64,000 bases of DNA from Brevibacterium pigmentatum (lineage in GTDB: Bacteria; Actinomycetota; Actinomycetes; Actinomycetales; Brevibacteriaceae), in NCBI RefSeq assembly GCF_011617465.1, contig NZ_CP050153.1:1612001-1676000 (forward strand), given 5' to 3'. The notes under the pieces were generated by a model, which did not search any database, was not told the DNA's origin, and saw only the letters and a list, made by a program, of their open reading frames with translations. Shown piece by piece: positions 35,558 through 44,321 of this stretch (within the stretch, counting starts at the first letter, position 1; every line of letters starts with the position of its first letter). A program made the translations under genes and the position numbers.

Positions 35558-36889
35558 ATGGAATGGATACTCCTCGCCCTCGCGCTGTTGCTCATCCTCG
35601 GCACCGGCGTCTTCGTCGCCGCCGAATTCTCACTGCTGACCCTCGACCGTCATACCGCCGATAAGGCGGTCGAGGACGGCGTCGTCGGCGCGAAGACGCT
35701 CCGGCGCTCGATGACCCACCTGTCCACCCAGCTCTCGGCGGCGCAGGTGGGCATCACGATCACCACTCTGCTCACCGGTTACCTCATGGAACCGTCCTTG
35801 GGCAGGCTGCTCGCGCCGCTGTTCGAAGCTTGGGGCGTCGGTCCCGGTCTCGCAGCACCGCTGGCGCTGACCATCGCGCTCATCGTCTCCACGGTGGGAT
35901 CGATGATCTTCGGAGAGCTCGTGCCGAAGAACCTCGCCATCGCCGTTCCGCTGGCGACGGGCCGCATCGCGGCTCCGATGCAGTACCTATTCTCCATCGT
36001 CTTCAAGCCGGTCATCGCAGTCCTCAACGGCACGGCGAACAAGATCCTCATGTCGATGGGCATCGAACCGCAGGAGGAGGGCTCGGTCGGTCGCTCTCCC
36101 GAGGAGCTGACCTCACTCGTGCGCCACTCCGCAGAGGAGGGAGTCCTCGACGAGCAGACGGCGGGTCTGCTGGAGCGGACCCTGAGCTTCTCCGAACGCA
36201 CCGCCGAAGACGTGATGACCCCGCGCACACGCATGTCCACGGTCGACAAGGACACCACGGCTCGACAGATCATCGAGCAGGCACGTGACACCGGATTCTC
36301 CCGCTTCCCCGTGGCGGCCGAGGACAAGGACCACATCGTCGGCGTCGTCCACGTCAAACAGGCCTTCGCCGTGCCTCCGGGCAACCGCGACGACGCCTAT
36401 GCAGGAGGGCTGATGACCGAGGTTCGTGAGATCCCGGAGACCCAACGCCTCGATCCGCTGCTCTTGGAGCTGCGGGCCACAGGTCTGCAGATGGCCGTGG
36501 TCGTCGATGAGTTCGGCGGCACGGCCGGAGTCGTCACCCTCGAGGATGTCGTCGAAGAGCTCGTGGGAGAGGTCGCCGATGAGCACGATCGGATGCGCGT
36601 CGCGGCACGACCGGCTCGCGACGGCTCCTGGATCGTGCCCGGTCAGCTGCGGCCCGATGAGATCTCGTCGACGATCGGTGTGACGATCCCGGAGGGCTCG
36701 GACTACGAGACTCTGGCCGGATTCGTGCTCAAGGAGCTCGGACGGATTCCCGAACCGGGTGACGAGGTCCGCACGGACGATGCCCGCATCGTGGTCGAAC
36801 GGATGCACGGTCGACGCATCGAACGACTCCGGGTGGTGCTGCGCGCCGCCGACGCAGGAGCTTTCGAAGCCGGAGGTGAGAAGCGATGA
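35558..36889 (+). CDS. CNNM/CorC-type (hemolysin-like) membrane protein, long form
   Basis: A 443-residue protein: N-terminal DUF21/CNNM transmembrane domain (LLALALLLILGTGVFVAAEF and three further segments to about residue 140), two CBS domains (around TAEDVMTPRTRMSTV and MAVVVDEFGGTAGVVTLED) and a C-terminal CorC_HlyC domain. Such proteins are linked to Mg/Co ion transport or tolerance; the hemolysin label is historical. It overlaps the next, shorter paralogue by 4 bases (ATGA). The two-gene arrangement is common in actinobacteria. Confidence 0.9.
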   Translation: MEWILLALALLLILGTGVFVAAEFSLLTLDRHTADKAVEDGVVGAKTLRRSMTHLSTQLSAAQVGITITTLLTGYLMEPSLGRLLAPLFEAWGVGPGLAAPLALTIALIVSTVGSMIFGELVPKNLAIAVPLATGRIAAPMQYLFSIVFKPVIAVLNGTANKILMSMGIEPQEEGSVGRSPEELTSLVRHSAEEGVLDEQTAGLLERTLSFSERTAEDVMTPRTRMSTVDKDTTARQIIEQARDTGFSRFPVAAEDKDHIVGVVHVKQAFAVPPGNRDDAYAGGLMTEVREIPETQRLDPLLLELRATGLQMAVVVDEFGGTAGVVTLEDVVEELVGEVADEHDRMRVAARPARDGSWIVPGQLRPDEISSTIGVTIPEGSDYETLAGFVLKELGRIPEPGDEVRTDDARIVVERMHGRRIERLRVVLRAADAGAFEAGGEKR

Positions 36890-37947
36890 GCGCCGATTGG
36901 TTCGGACTGGTCTGGCTGGTCGTCCTCCTGCTGGGCAACTCCTTCTTCGTCGCCGCCGAATTCGCTGTCGTCGCGGCCAAACGCTCACAGATCGAGCCGC
37001 GCGCGGCCGAAGGCTCTGCAGCGGCGAAGACAGCGCTCTATGCGATGGAGCACGTCTCACTGATGCTGGCGATCTGCCAGCTCGGCATCACCGTGTGCTC
37101 CCTGCTTCTGGGCAACGTGGCCGAACCGGCCATCCACCATCTGCTCGCCGGTCCGCTCGAGGGCCTGGGCATTCCCGCGGGACTGTCATCGACGATCTCC
37201 TTCATCCTGGCGCTCGGCGTCGTGACCTACCTGCACGTGGTCATCGGCGAGATGGTGCCGAAGAACCTGGCTCTGGCGGCGTCCGGCCAGGCCGTGATGC
37301 TGTTGGCGACACCATTGGTGTTCCTGGCCCGAGTCTTCGGATTCGTCATCCGTCCTCTCAACGGACTGGCCAACGGGATCCTGCACCTGTTCAAGATCGA
37401 GGCCCGCGACGAGGTCAACGAGGCCTACACGATCGAGCAGGTCGAATCGATCGTGGCCGAGTCGAAGCGCGAGGGACTGCTCAGCGATGACACCGGGCTG
37501 CTCAAGGGCGCCATCGAGTTCAGCGACAAGACCGCGTCCGACATCATGGTCCCGATGTCCGAGCTCATCACGATCTCGGACAAGGTGACCCCGAACGAGC
37601 TGGTGACCCTGGTCGGCAAGACGGGCTTCTCTCGGTACTTCGTCGTCGGTGACGACGGATATCCGGAGGACTATCTCCACATCAAGGACGTCCTCTACGC
37701 GGATACGGAAGAGGCGTTCGATGCTCCGGTGCAGAGCAAGCGCTTCCGTCCTCTGTTCACGGTCACGGCCGATGACGAAGTCGAGGAGGCTCTGGCTCAG
37801 ATGCAGAAGGCCGGAATCCACGTCGCCCGCGTCATCGACTCGCAGGCGCAGGTTCTCGGTCTTCTCTTCCTCGAGGACGTGCTCGAAGAGCTCGTCGGTG
37901 AGGTTCAGGACGCGATGCAGCGAGGGCGATTCGACTTCCGCAGCTGA
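36886..37947 (+). CDS. CNNM/CorC-type membrane protein, short form
   Basis: A 353-residue paralogue of the previous gene. It has the DUF21 membrane domain (WLVVLLLGNSFFVAAEFAVV, LGITVCSLLLGNVAEPAI) and a CBS pair (DIMVPMSELITI and VARVIDSQAQVLGLLFLED) but ends soon after ELVGEVQDAM, so the CorC_HlyC domain is absent. Probably works with its neighbour. A hairpin terminator follows about 50 bases after the stop. Confidence 0.9.
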   Translation: MSADWFGLVWLVVLLLGNSFFVAAEFAVVAAKRSQIEPRAAEGSAAAKTALYAMEHVSLMLAICQLGITVCSLLLGNVAEPAIHHLLAGPLEGLGIPAGLSSTISFILALGVVTYLHVVIGEMVPKNLALAASGQAVMLLATPLVFLARVFGFVIRPLNGLANGILHLFKIEARDEVNEAYTIEQVESIVAESKREGLLSDDTGLLKGAIEFSDKTASDIMVPMSELITISDKVTPNELVTLVGKTGFSRYFVVGDDGYPEDYLHIKDVLYADTEEAFDAPVQSKRFRPLFTVTADDEVEEALAQMQKAGIHVARVIDSQAQVLGLLFLEDVLEELVGEVQDAMQRGRFDFRS

Positions 37948-38000
37948 GCATCCTGCACCCGAGCATTCCGAGCCGGCTCAATTGCCTGCCTCACCCGGTC

Positions 38001-38044
38001 GCCCCGGCGGCGGATTCCTGTCTTCAGGAGTCCGCCGCCGGGGC
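38001..38044 (+). terminator. Hairpin terminator after the CNNM pair
   Basis: A 20-bp inverted repeat with one mismatch (38001-38020 and 38025-38044), loop TCTT, core CCGCCGCCGGGGC. Confidence 0.8.
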
Positions 38045-38163
38045 GCTGTACGGTTTACGGTCTATTCGGGGCGCTGTTTTCGAGGCGGCGTATTCGACGG
38101 CGCTGTAGGAGCCCGCCCGGGGGAGGCGCCGTTCGACGTGGAGACCCACTCGTGACCGACTGT

Positions 38164-38183
38164 GTAACGGTTCGTAACGAAAC
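38164..38183 (+). promoter_or_regulatory. Direct repeat GTAACG, possible MtrA-type site
   Basis: GTAACGGTTC and GTAACGAAAC stand in tandem with a 10-bp period, about 200 bases before the vanY-like gene; another TGTAACA lies at about 38290. GTAAC direct repeats are reported for the cell-wall regulator MtrA. The 433-bp interval 37948-38380 otherwise holds only the upstream terminator and presumably the promoter; I see no riboswitch I can name. Confidence 0.35.
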
Positions 38184-38380
38184 AGTGATTCAGGACAGCT
38201 GGAGTAGGGCGCCTGTAGTGATTCATGACCAGTCGCTGGTGGTGAAAGACCTGGTCACACGCCGTGTATGACCTGAAGGTGACATTCTGTAACAATGTCT
38301 TTATAGTGTTGTGACATAGGCTTTCGGACGCCCGACAGAGGGCCTCCACCGCACAACTTTCACCAACAGTATGGAGCACT

Positions 38381-39418
38381 ATGTCGAGTCAGCTCTCGAC
38401 CGTCGAGGCGCCGCCGGTTCGCCGACGTGATCTGCGCAAGCAGAACGCCTCTTCGCAGGTTTCGACCATCAACTCCGCGCATCCCGTGACATCGCAGTCG
38501 CGGAACGCCGCATCCGCAGCCCTCTCGCCCCGCCGTGCGGCCATGGCCGCCGAGGCCCGCGCCGCAGCGGGTTCACCGCGACGGGCGGCGATGGCCAAAG
38601 AGGCTTCGCAGCCGATGACCCCGGCGGGTCATACGTCCGCGCTGGCTGCCGCTCACCTCGGCAACCGCGGTTCCGACGGTTCGCTGCTGCGCTCGGTCCG
38701 CAGCCGCCAGGTCACGACCTTCTCCGCTCTGGCCACCGTCTCGGTCACCGGCACCGCCATCGCCGCTGTGATGGTCGCCGGAAACATGAGCGGGAACCAG
38801 GAAGTCAAGGTCGACGACACCGCCGCTCAGTCCGAACCGCGTGCGATCAACGCCGAGTCGGTCTCCGCCGACATCAAGGTCGACAAGGACGATAAGACCT
38901 CGATGACCATCGGCGCCCCGAGCGCCAAGCAGACCAAGGTCGATGCGGCGTCTCGAGCGATCACGAAGACCGTTCTGCCCGGTTGTGACGAAGCGGCACC
39001 GAAGGGCGACGCAAGCAACGGCGAACTGCCCGACGGATGGCTGTGCGAGATCGGTGTGGGCAATCACAAACTGCGCACCGATGCGGCCGTGTCGTTTGCG
39101 AAGATGAACGCGGCCTTCAAGAAGGACACCGGCAAGGACATCGCCGTCACCGACTCCTACCGGTCGCTGGAATCGCAGGTCTCCGTCGCCGCACGCAAGC
39201 CCGGCTTCGCAGCTCGTCCGGGAACCTCCAACCACGGTTGGGGACTGGCTCTGGACCTCGGTGCAGGCACACAGAACGGAACCGGCGAGCAGTACGAATG
39301 GCTCGTCGCCAATGCTGAGAAGTTCGGGTGGGAGAACCCGGACTGGGCCAAGCGCAACTCCTACGAGCTCTGGCACTGGGAATACGTGCCGGGTCGCAAA
39401 GCCATGAAGGGCGCCTGA
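38381..39418 (+). CDS. VanY-family D-alanyl-D-alanine carboxypeptidase, membrane-anchored
   Basis: A 345-residue M15B-type peptidase. A long Ala/Arg/Ser-rich cytoplasmic N-terminus holds two copies of SPRRAAMA (about residues 48 and 64). One transmembrane segment (TFSALATVSVTGTAIAAVMVAG, near 110-130) follows, then a linker and the C-terminal catalytic domain. Zinc ligands are visible in SNHGWGLALDLG and ELWHWEYVPG, with the DSYRSLESQ segment. It probably trims peptidoglycan stem peptides outside the membrane. ATG 38381 has GGAGC 5 bases upstream. Confidence 0.85.
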   Translation: MSSQLSTVEAPPVRRRDLRKQNASSQVSTINSAHPVTSQSRNAASAALSPRRAAMAAEARAAAGSPRRAAMAKEASQPMTPAGHTSALAAAHLGNRGSDGSLLRSVRSRQVTTFSALATVSVTGTAIAAVMVAGNMSGNQEVKVDDTAAQSEPRAINAESVSADIKVDKDDKTSMTIGAPSAKQTKVDAASRAITKTVLPGCDEAAPKGDASNGELPDGWLCEIGVGNHKLRTDAAVSFAKMNAAFKKDTGKDIAVTDSYRSLESQVSVAARKPGFAARPGTSNHGWGLALDLGAGTQNGTGEQYEWLVANAEKFGWENPDWAKRNSYELWHWEYVPGRKAMKGA

Positions 39419-39531
39419 TCTGGTCGAACATCGCTGATCACAGCCTTCTTGACGCCGCGTGCAGTCCCTCGGGTCTGCACGCGGCGTCGTTTTGGGAGGT
39501 GGTGCCCAACGGTGATAGAGTTGCATCCGTT

Positions 39532-39607
39532 GCCCGCGTAGCTCAGTGGATAGAGCGTCTGCCTCCGGAGCAGAAGGTCGTAGGTTCGAATCCTGTCGCG
39601 GGCACCA
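39532..39607 (+). tRNA. tRNA-Arg (CCG)
   Basis: A 76-nt cloverleaf including an encoded 3' CCA. Acceptor arm GCCCGCG pairs with CGCGGGC; the anticodon loop CTCCGGA gives anticodon CCG at 39565-39567, reading CGG; T loop GGTTCGAATCC. A -10-like TAGAGT lies at 39516-39521. Confidence 0.95.
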
Positions 39608-39612
39608 CAACA

Positions 39613-39641
39613 CCGCCCATCTCAACGGCTGAGGTGGGCGG
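39613..39641 (+). terminator. Hairpin terminator after tRNA-Arg
   Basis: A 12-bp inverted repeat with one G-T wobble (39613-39624 and 39630-39641), loop ACGGC, followed by TTCTG. Confidence 0.7.
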
Positions 39642-39729
39642 TTCTGCATTCGCGGCCCGAGTGCTCGGCAGTGCAGACAGGATCTAAGGTAGTCGGAGAC
39701 GAGACCCGAACCGTGATGTGAGGCATGCG

Positions 39730-40503
39730 ATGTCGGAACCTGCTGATGAGCCCGTCCAGACGAGCACGGGGGATGACGATAGCGTCCTCCGTGCGCTGGG
39801 CCTGCGCAAGAGCTTCGGCCGCGGCGATACGGCGGTCGACGCCCTCGACGACATCAGCGTCGACTTCGAATCGGGCCGCTTCACCGCCATCATGGGTCCC
39901 TCCGGCTCCGGGAAGTCGACGTTCATGCACGTGCTCGCCGGGCTCGATCGTGTCGATTCGGGCTCGATCATCATGCGCGGCCAGGACATCACCCGTCTCA
40001 ACGACCGACAGCTGACCCAGCTGAGGCGCGACCGCGTCGGCTTCATCTTCCAAGCATTCAACCTCGTCCCGACGCTGAGCGCAGAGCAGAACATCGAACT
40101 GCCGGTGTCGCTGGCCAGGAAGAAGATCGATCGTGAGTGGAAGGCCGAGGTCGTCGAACGACTCGAGCTCGGCGATCGACTCCAGCACCGGCCGCATGAG
40201 CTCTCCGGCGGACAGCAGCAGAGAGTCGCCGTGGCCCGGGCGCTGCTGACCCGGCCGGATGTCATCTTCGCCGATGAGCCCACCGGGAACCTCGACTCCC
40301 ATGCCGGCGCGGAGGTCCTGTCCCTGCTCGGCCGCGCCACGACCCTGTACGGGCAGACGATCATCATGGTCACCCACGACCCCGTCGCGGCATCGCATGC
40401 CGGTCGGGTCGTCCTCCTCAAGGACGGGCGTGCCACGGGCGAAGTCCGCCAACCGACCCGAGAGAGCGTGGTCACTGCGCTGAGCGAACTGAGCTCTCTG
40501 TGA
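39730..40503 (+). CDS. ABC transporter ATP-binding protein (MacB/LolD type)
   Basis: A 257-residue ATPase of the MacB/LolD subclass. Walker A GPSGSGKST, Q-loop FIFQAFNLVPTLS, signature LSGGQQQRVAVARALL, Walker B VIFADEPTGNLDSH and a switch His in MVTHDP. I chose the ATG at 39730 with GTGAGG upstream rather than the GTG at 39718. Its stop overlaps the GTG start of the permease, so the pair forms one exporter or lipoprotein/membrane-stress system. The substrate is unknown. Confidence 0.93.
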   Translation: MSEPADEPVQTSTGDDDSVLRALGLRKSFGRGDTAVDALDDISVDFESGRFTAIMGPSGSGKSTFMHVLAGLDRVDSGSIIMRGQDITRLNDRQLTQLRRDRVGFIFQAFNLVPTLSAEQNIELPVSLARKKIDREWKAEVVERLELGDRLQHRPHELSGGQQQRVAVARALLTRPDVIFADEPTGNLDSHAGAEVLSLLGRATTLYGQTIIMVTHDPVAASHAGRVVLLKDGRATGEVRQPTRESVVTALSELSSL

Positions 40504-43049
40504 TCGCAGTCGCCCTCGCGCAGATTCGGATCCATTGGGCCCGGTTCCTCGCAATCGGCCTCGGCATCGCATTGGCTTCCGGATTCGTCGCGACCACCCT
40601 GATCATCAACTCCTCACTGCAGGACAGCCTCGAGCATGCCGTGGGTCGCTCATTCGAGAAGTCCGACCTCACCGTCGTCCCGAGCAGAGACGTCTTCGTC
40701 GGGGGCGACGAGGCCTCCCCGCTGCTGGGGCCCCTGGCCGAAGTCGACGGTGTGGACACAGCATCTCTGTCGGCCCGCACAGTGACCACTGGGCGGGGAG
40801 CGGCATTCTCCGAAAGTTCCTTCGCACTGTCACCGGTGCCCGCGGATGAACGGCTCGACTCCTTCGACATGGTCTCCGGTCAGCGCCCGGACTCGACGAC
40901 CGATCTCGTCCTCGACACCCGCACGGCAAGCGATCTCAAGGTGGGAGTCGGTGATGAGATCCGCTTCACCGTCGATGCGGTTCCGGTGGAGAGCGGCAAC
41001 GATGACATGCCCATCTATCGGGGTCCGAGCCAGAGCAGCGTCACCTTCTCCGTCGTCGGCATCGCGGAGATGGGGCAGGATCCGGCGATGCCCGGCGCCA
41101 CGCGAGCACTGACGACCGCCTCTGGCTATCAGGAGTACTTCGCTCAGCAGGGTGATGTCATCGCCATCCAGATCGCTCTCGAAGACGGTGCGGACCCGGA
41201 GGCGGTGCGATCCAAGCTGCAGAGGGTCATCGACGATTCGGACCTGGACGGCAGCCTCGAAGCGCTCACCGTGGACGATGCCGTGCAGGCGAAGACCGAC
41301 CGTCTCTCCGGCGGCAATGTCGTCGTGACCGGACTGCTGCTCGTCTTCGCCGGAATCTCCGTCATCGTCGCCATCCTCGTCGTCTCCAACACTTTCTCCG
41401 TCATCGTCGCCGGACGCCGCCGCGAATTCGCGCTGCTGCGCTGCCTCGGTGCCACCCGCCTGCAGATGTACGGCTCGGTCGTGGCCGAAGGACTCTTCGT
41501 CGGACTTCTCGGGTCGATCTTCGGCGTCCTCGCCGGCGTCGTCGTCAGCCGCGGACTCATGGCCGCGGCCGTGCGCTACTGGCCAGAGGAGTTCCCCTAC
41601 GACACCCTCACCGTTCCCGTCTCCGCTCTGGTCGCCGGTGTCGTCGTGGGCGCTCTGCTGACGATCGTGGCCACCATCCGTCCGGCTCGCAGCGCCATCG
41701 CGGTGACACCGCTCGAAGCGCTCCAGCCCTTCGACGCATCCATCTCGCCCAACACCCGTGCCCGACCCCGCCACCTCGTGGGCTTCGGGTTCATCGGCCT
41801 CGGCATCGTCCTCGTCATCGTCTCCGTCTATGCGGTGTCGACCACTCAGTTCTGGATCCTCGGCGGAGCGCTCGGCGGAGGGCTCGTGGTCACGGGACTG
41901 GTCATCAGCGCCGCGAAGATCATCCCTCCCGTCGTCGCGTGGACGGGGGAGGTGCTGTTCAGCCCCTGGGGCGTGCCCGGACAGCTGGCGACCCTGAACA
42001 CCCTGCGCAATCCGCGCCGCACCGCGGCCACAGCCACTGCGCTGATCATCGGTGTGACCCTGGTGGCGACGATCCTCGTCGGCGGCATGTCGACGAAGGC
42101 GACGCTCAGTCACGGACTCGACCAGCGCTATCCCGTCGACATCTCCGTGCCGCTGTCGGGCCTCGTCGACGATGACCAACTCGACGATCTGCGCGAGATC
42201 CCCGGGGTGTCCACCGCTGTCATCGCCCACCGCGCCGAGGCCGTCGAGGACTTCAAGGGGTCCCGCCCCGAGATCTTCGTCCTCGACCCGGACAGCGCCG
42301 AGACAGTGCTCGGAGACTCGGCAGCCGATATCGTGACCGGTCGGGTCACCGTGCCCGACGACTATCCGTCTCCGACGGTGCGGGTGAAAGGGCTCAACGA
42401 GATGAGCGTGCCCGCGCACAGGGACGGGCTCTCCAGCCTCGCCTTCTTCACCACCCCCGACGTCGGCAACGCCCTCGGCATCTCGGCGACGACGACGGCC
42501 GTGCTCGTCCGTCTCGATGAGGACGTCGAGGTCGACGAGATCACGCGCATCCGCCAGTCCGTTGCCGAGACACTCGACGTCTCGAGCGAAGAGGTCGGCG
42601 GTTCGGCCGTCGCCCGCGGCGCCTATTCCGAACTCATCGACGTCATGCTCGCAGGGGCCGTGGCGCTCCTCTTCGTCTCCGTGATCATCGCGCTCATCGG
42701 AGTCTCGAACACGGTCAGCCTCTCCGTCATCGAACGCCGGCGGGAGAACGCGCTGATGCGGGCGCTGGGCCTGAGCATCGCGCAGCTGCGGACCCTGCTG
42801 GCGCTCGAAGCCGTGCTCATCTCATCGGTGGCCGCGCTGCTCGGGCTCGTCCTCGGCGGTGCCCTGGGCATCGTCGGCACACGGCTGGTCACGCACGACT
42901 ACTCCACCGACCTCATCGTCGACTTCTCCGCACCGTCCTTCCTCGGCATCCTCGGCGTGGCGATCATCGCGGGGATCCTCTCCGCGCTGGCACCGGCCAT
43001 GCGAGCATCTCGGCTCTCACCTGTCGAGGGGCTCAAGCTCGATTTCTGA
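40500..43049 (+). CDS. ABC transporter permease, FtsX/MacB type
   Basis: An 849-residue permease with two FtsX repeats: an N-terminal membrane helix with periplasmic-type domain, three membrane helices around residues 270-400 (VVVTGLLLVFAGISVIVAIL), then a second extracytoplasmic domain and three C-terminal helices (VMLAGAVALLFVSVIIALIG). The ISVIERRRENALMRALG-like loop is typical of this fold. Starts with GTG overlapping the ATPase stop. It partners the upstream ATPase; transported cargo is not apparent. Confidence 0.92.
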   Translation: MIAVALAQIRIHWARFLAIGLGIALASGFVATTLIINSSLQDSLEHAVGRSFEKSDLTVVPSRDVFVGGDEASPLLGPLAEVDGVDTASLSARTVTTGRGAAFSESSFALSPVPADERLDSFDMVSGQRPDSTTDLVLDTRTASDLKVGVGDEIRFTVDAVPVESGNDDMPIYRGPSQSSVTFSVVGIAEMGQDPAMPGATRALTTASGYQEYFAQQGDVIAIQIALEDGADPEAVRSKLQRVIDDSDLDGSLEALTVDDAVQAKTDRLSGGNVVVTGLLLVFAGISVIVAILVVSNTFSVIVAGRRREFALLRCLGATRLQMYGSVVAEGLFVGLLGSIFGVLAGVVVSRGLMAAAVRYWPEEFPYDTLTVPVSALVAGVVVGALLTIVATIRPARSAIAVTPLEALQPFDASISPNTRARPRHLVGFGFIGLGIVLVIVSVYAVSTTQFWILGGALGGGLVVTGLVISAAKIIPPVVAWTGEVLFSPWGVPGQLATLNTLRNPRRTAATATALIIGVTLVATILVGGMSTKATLSHGLDQRYPVDISVPLSGLVDDDQLDDLREIPGVSTAVIAHRAEAVEDFKGSRPEIFVLDPDSAETVLGDSAADIVTGRVTVPDDYPSPTVRVKGLNEMSVPAHRDGLSSLAFFTTPDVGNALGISATTTAVLVRLDEDVEVDEITRIRQSVAETLDVSSEEVGGSAVARGAYSELIDVMLAGAVALLFVSVIIALIGVSNTVSLSVIERRRENALMRALGLSIAQLRTLLALEAVLISSVAALLGLVLGGALGIVGTRLVTHDYSTDLIVDFSAPSFLGILGVAIIAGILSALAPAMRASRLSPVEGLKLDF

Positions 43050-43098
43050 TGCGCCCCGGCCGCCGGACGGGAGGTCGGCGTATGATAGGAAAGAGCTC

Positions 43099-44274
43099 AT
43101 GAACTCCGCGCACATCCGCATTCTGATCGTCCTCGGAATCGTCTTCGCCGCCTTCAATCTGCGGCCCGGAGTCACCGGTCTCTCACCGCTGCTCGATGCT
43201 ATGGGCGCAGAGATCGAACTGAGCGCGGTGTTCCTGGCGATCATCGGCATGCTGCCGCCTCTGCTCTACGGACTCAGCGGCTTCCTCACCCCGCGGCTCT
43301 ATGCCCGCTTCTCCGGGCTCGGCCTGACCCTGGCCGCGATGGTGATGGTCACGATCGGACTGGGCGTCCGCGCGGTCATCGATTCCCCGTCGCTCTTCCT
43401 CGCCCTCAGCGTGCTCGCCCTGCTGGGAATGGGCATCGGCAACGTCGTCCTCCCGCCGCTGGTGAAATCGTATTTCCCCGACAAAGTAGCGCTCATGTCG
43501 ACCGTGCACGTCGGGATGCTCCAATTCGGCACATTCATCCCGCCGCTGGTCGCCGTTCCCCTCGCTTCCGGCGTCGGATGGAGGGGGTCGCTCCTCGTCT
43601 GGGCTGGATTCGCGGCTCTGGGAGTGGCCGCCTGGATCGTCATCCGCATCGTCAGGCCGGCACCCGCCAACGAGGTGGCCGCCGCCGTGGTCGGCGGCAG
43701 CGAGCTCTCCCGCCTGCTGCGCAGCCCACAGGCGTGGGCGCTGATGACGATGACCGGGCTGACGTCATTCAACAACTTCATTCTCTTCACCTGGTTGCCG
43801 AGCCTGCTCACCCGCTCCGGATTCGATGCGGCCTTCGGCGGAGCGATGCTGGCGCTGGTCACCGCCATCCCCCTCGTCCTCGGCTTCGTCCTGCCGACCC
43901 TGGCGCAGAAGATGCGTTCGGCCTATCTCATCGTCGTCGGCTTCTGCCTCAGCCTGGCCGTGGGCTACCTGGGTCTGTGGCTGCTGCCGACGGCGGCTCC
44001 CGTCCTGTGGACTGTGCTGCTGGGCATCGGCATCTCCACGTTCCCGCTGGCGCTGACGCTCATCACACTGCGGGCACGTGACGCCGAGGCGGCGGCCGCA
44101 CTGTCCGGGTTCGTCCAGGGCGGCGGCTACCTGCTGGCGGCCACGGGACCGCTGATCTTCGCGTTCCTCATCCAGAGCTTCGACAGCATGTGGCCGGCAT
44201 TCGCCGTGGTGCTCGCCTCGGTGGTCGTCAAATTCTTCGTCAGTCACGCTGCGTGCCGGCCCGGCGCGATCTGA
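43099..44274 (+). CDS. MFS transporter, CynX/NimT family
   Basis: A 391-residue major facilitator protein with about 12 hydrophobic segments. The N-terminal LGIVFAAFNLRPGVTGLSPL is characteristic of the CynX/NimT (cyanate/2-nitroimidazole) group. The substrate is not known. ATG at 43099 follows GGAAAGAG. It starts 49 bases after the ABC permease stop and may be cotranscribed with it. The next gene begins 48 bases after its stop. Confidence 0.9.
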   Translation: MNSAHIRILIVLGIVFAAFNLRPGVTGLSPLLDAMGAEIELSAVFLAIIGMLPPLLYGLSGFLTPRLYARFSGLGLTLAAMVMVTIGLGVRAVIDSPSLFLALSVLALLGMGIGNVVLPPLVKSYFPDKVALMSTVHVGMLQFGTFIPPLVAVPLASGVGWRGSLLVWAGFAALGVAAWIVIRIVRPAPANEVAAAVVGGSELSRLLRSPQAWALMTMTGLTSFNNFILFTWLPSLLTRSGFDAAFGGAMLALVTAIPLVLGFVLPTLAQKMRSAYLIVVGFCLSLAVGYLGLWLLPTAAPVLWTVLLGIGISTFPLALTLITLRARDAEAAAALSGFVQGGGYLLAATGPLIFAFLIQSFDSMWPAFAVVLASVVVKFFVSHAACRPGAI

Positions 44275-44321
44275 ACTCCAGTGGGCTTCCGTCCCGATCT
44301 GCCGCGGGCATCCGTCTCGTC

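Noticed and set aside
38160-38380. ydaO-type c-di-AMP riboswitch before the vanY-like gene
   Set aside because: Such riboswitches precede wall hydrolases in actinobacteria, but I cannot find the conserved GGGG/ACC core elements here.
40830-42419. 529-codon open frame antisense to the ABC permease
   Set aside because: Asp/Glu/His-rich nonsense product; the permease on the plus strand has clear membrane helices.
43099-44274. MFS gene as part of an antibiotic resistance island with the ABC exporter
   Set aside because: No resistance gene, mobile element or composition change is visible, so only generic transporter calls are supported.
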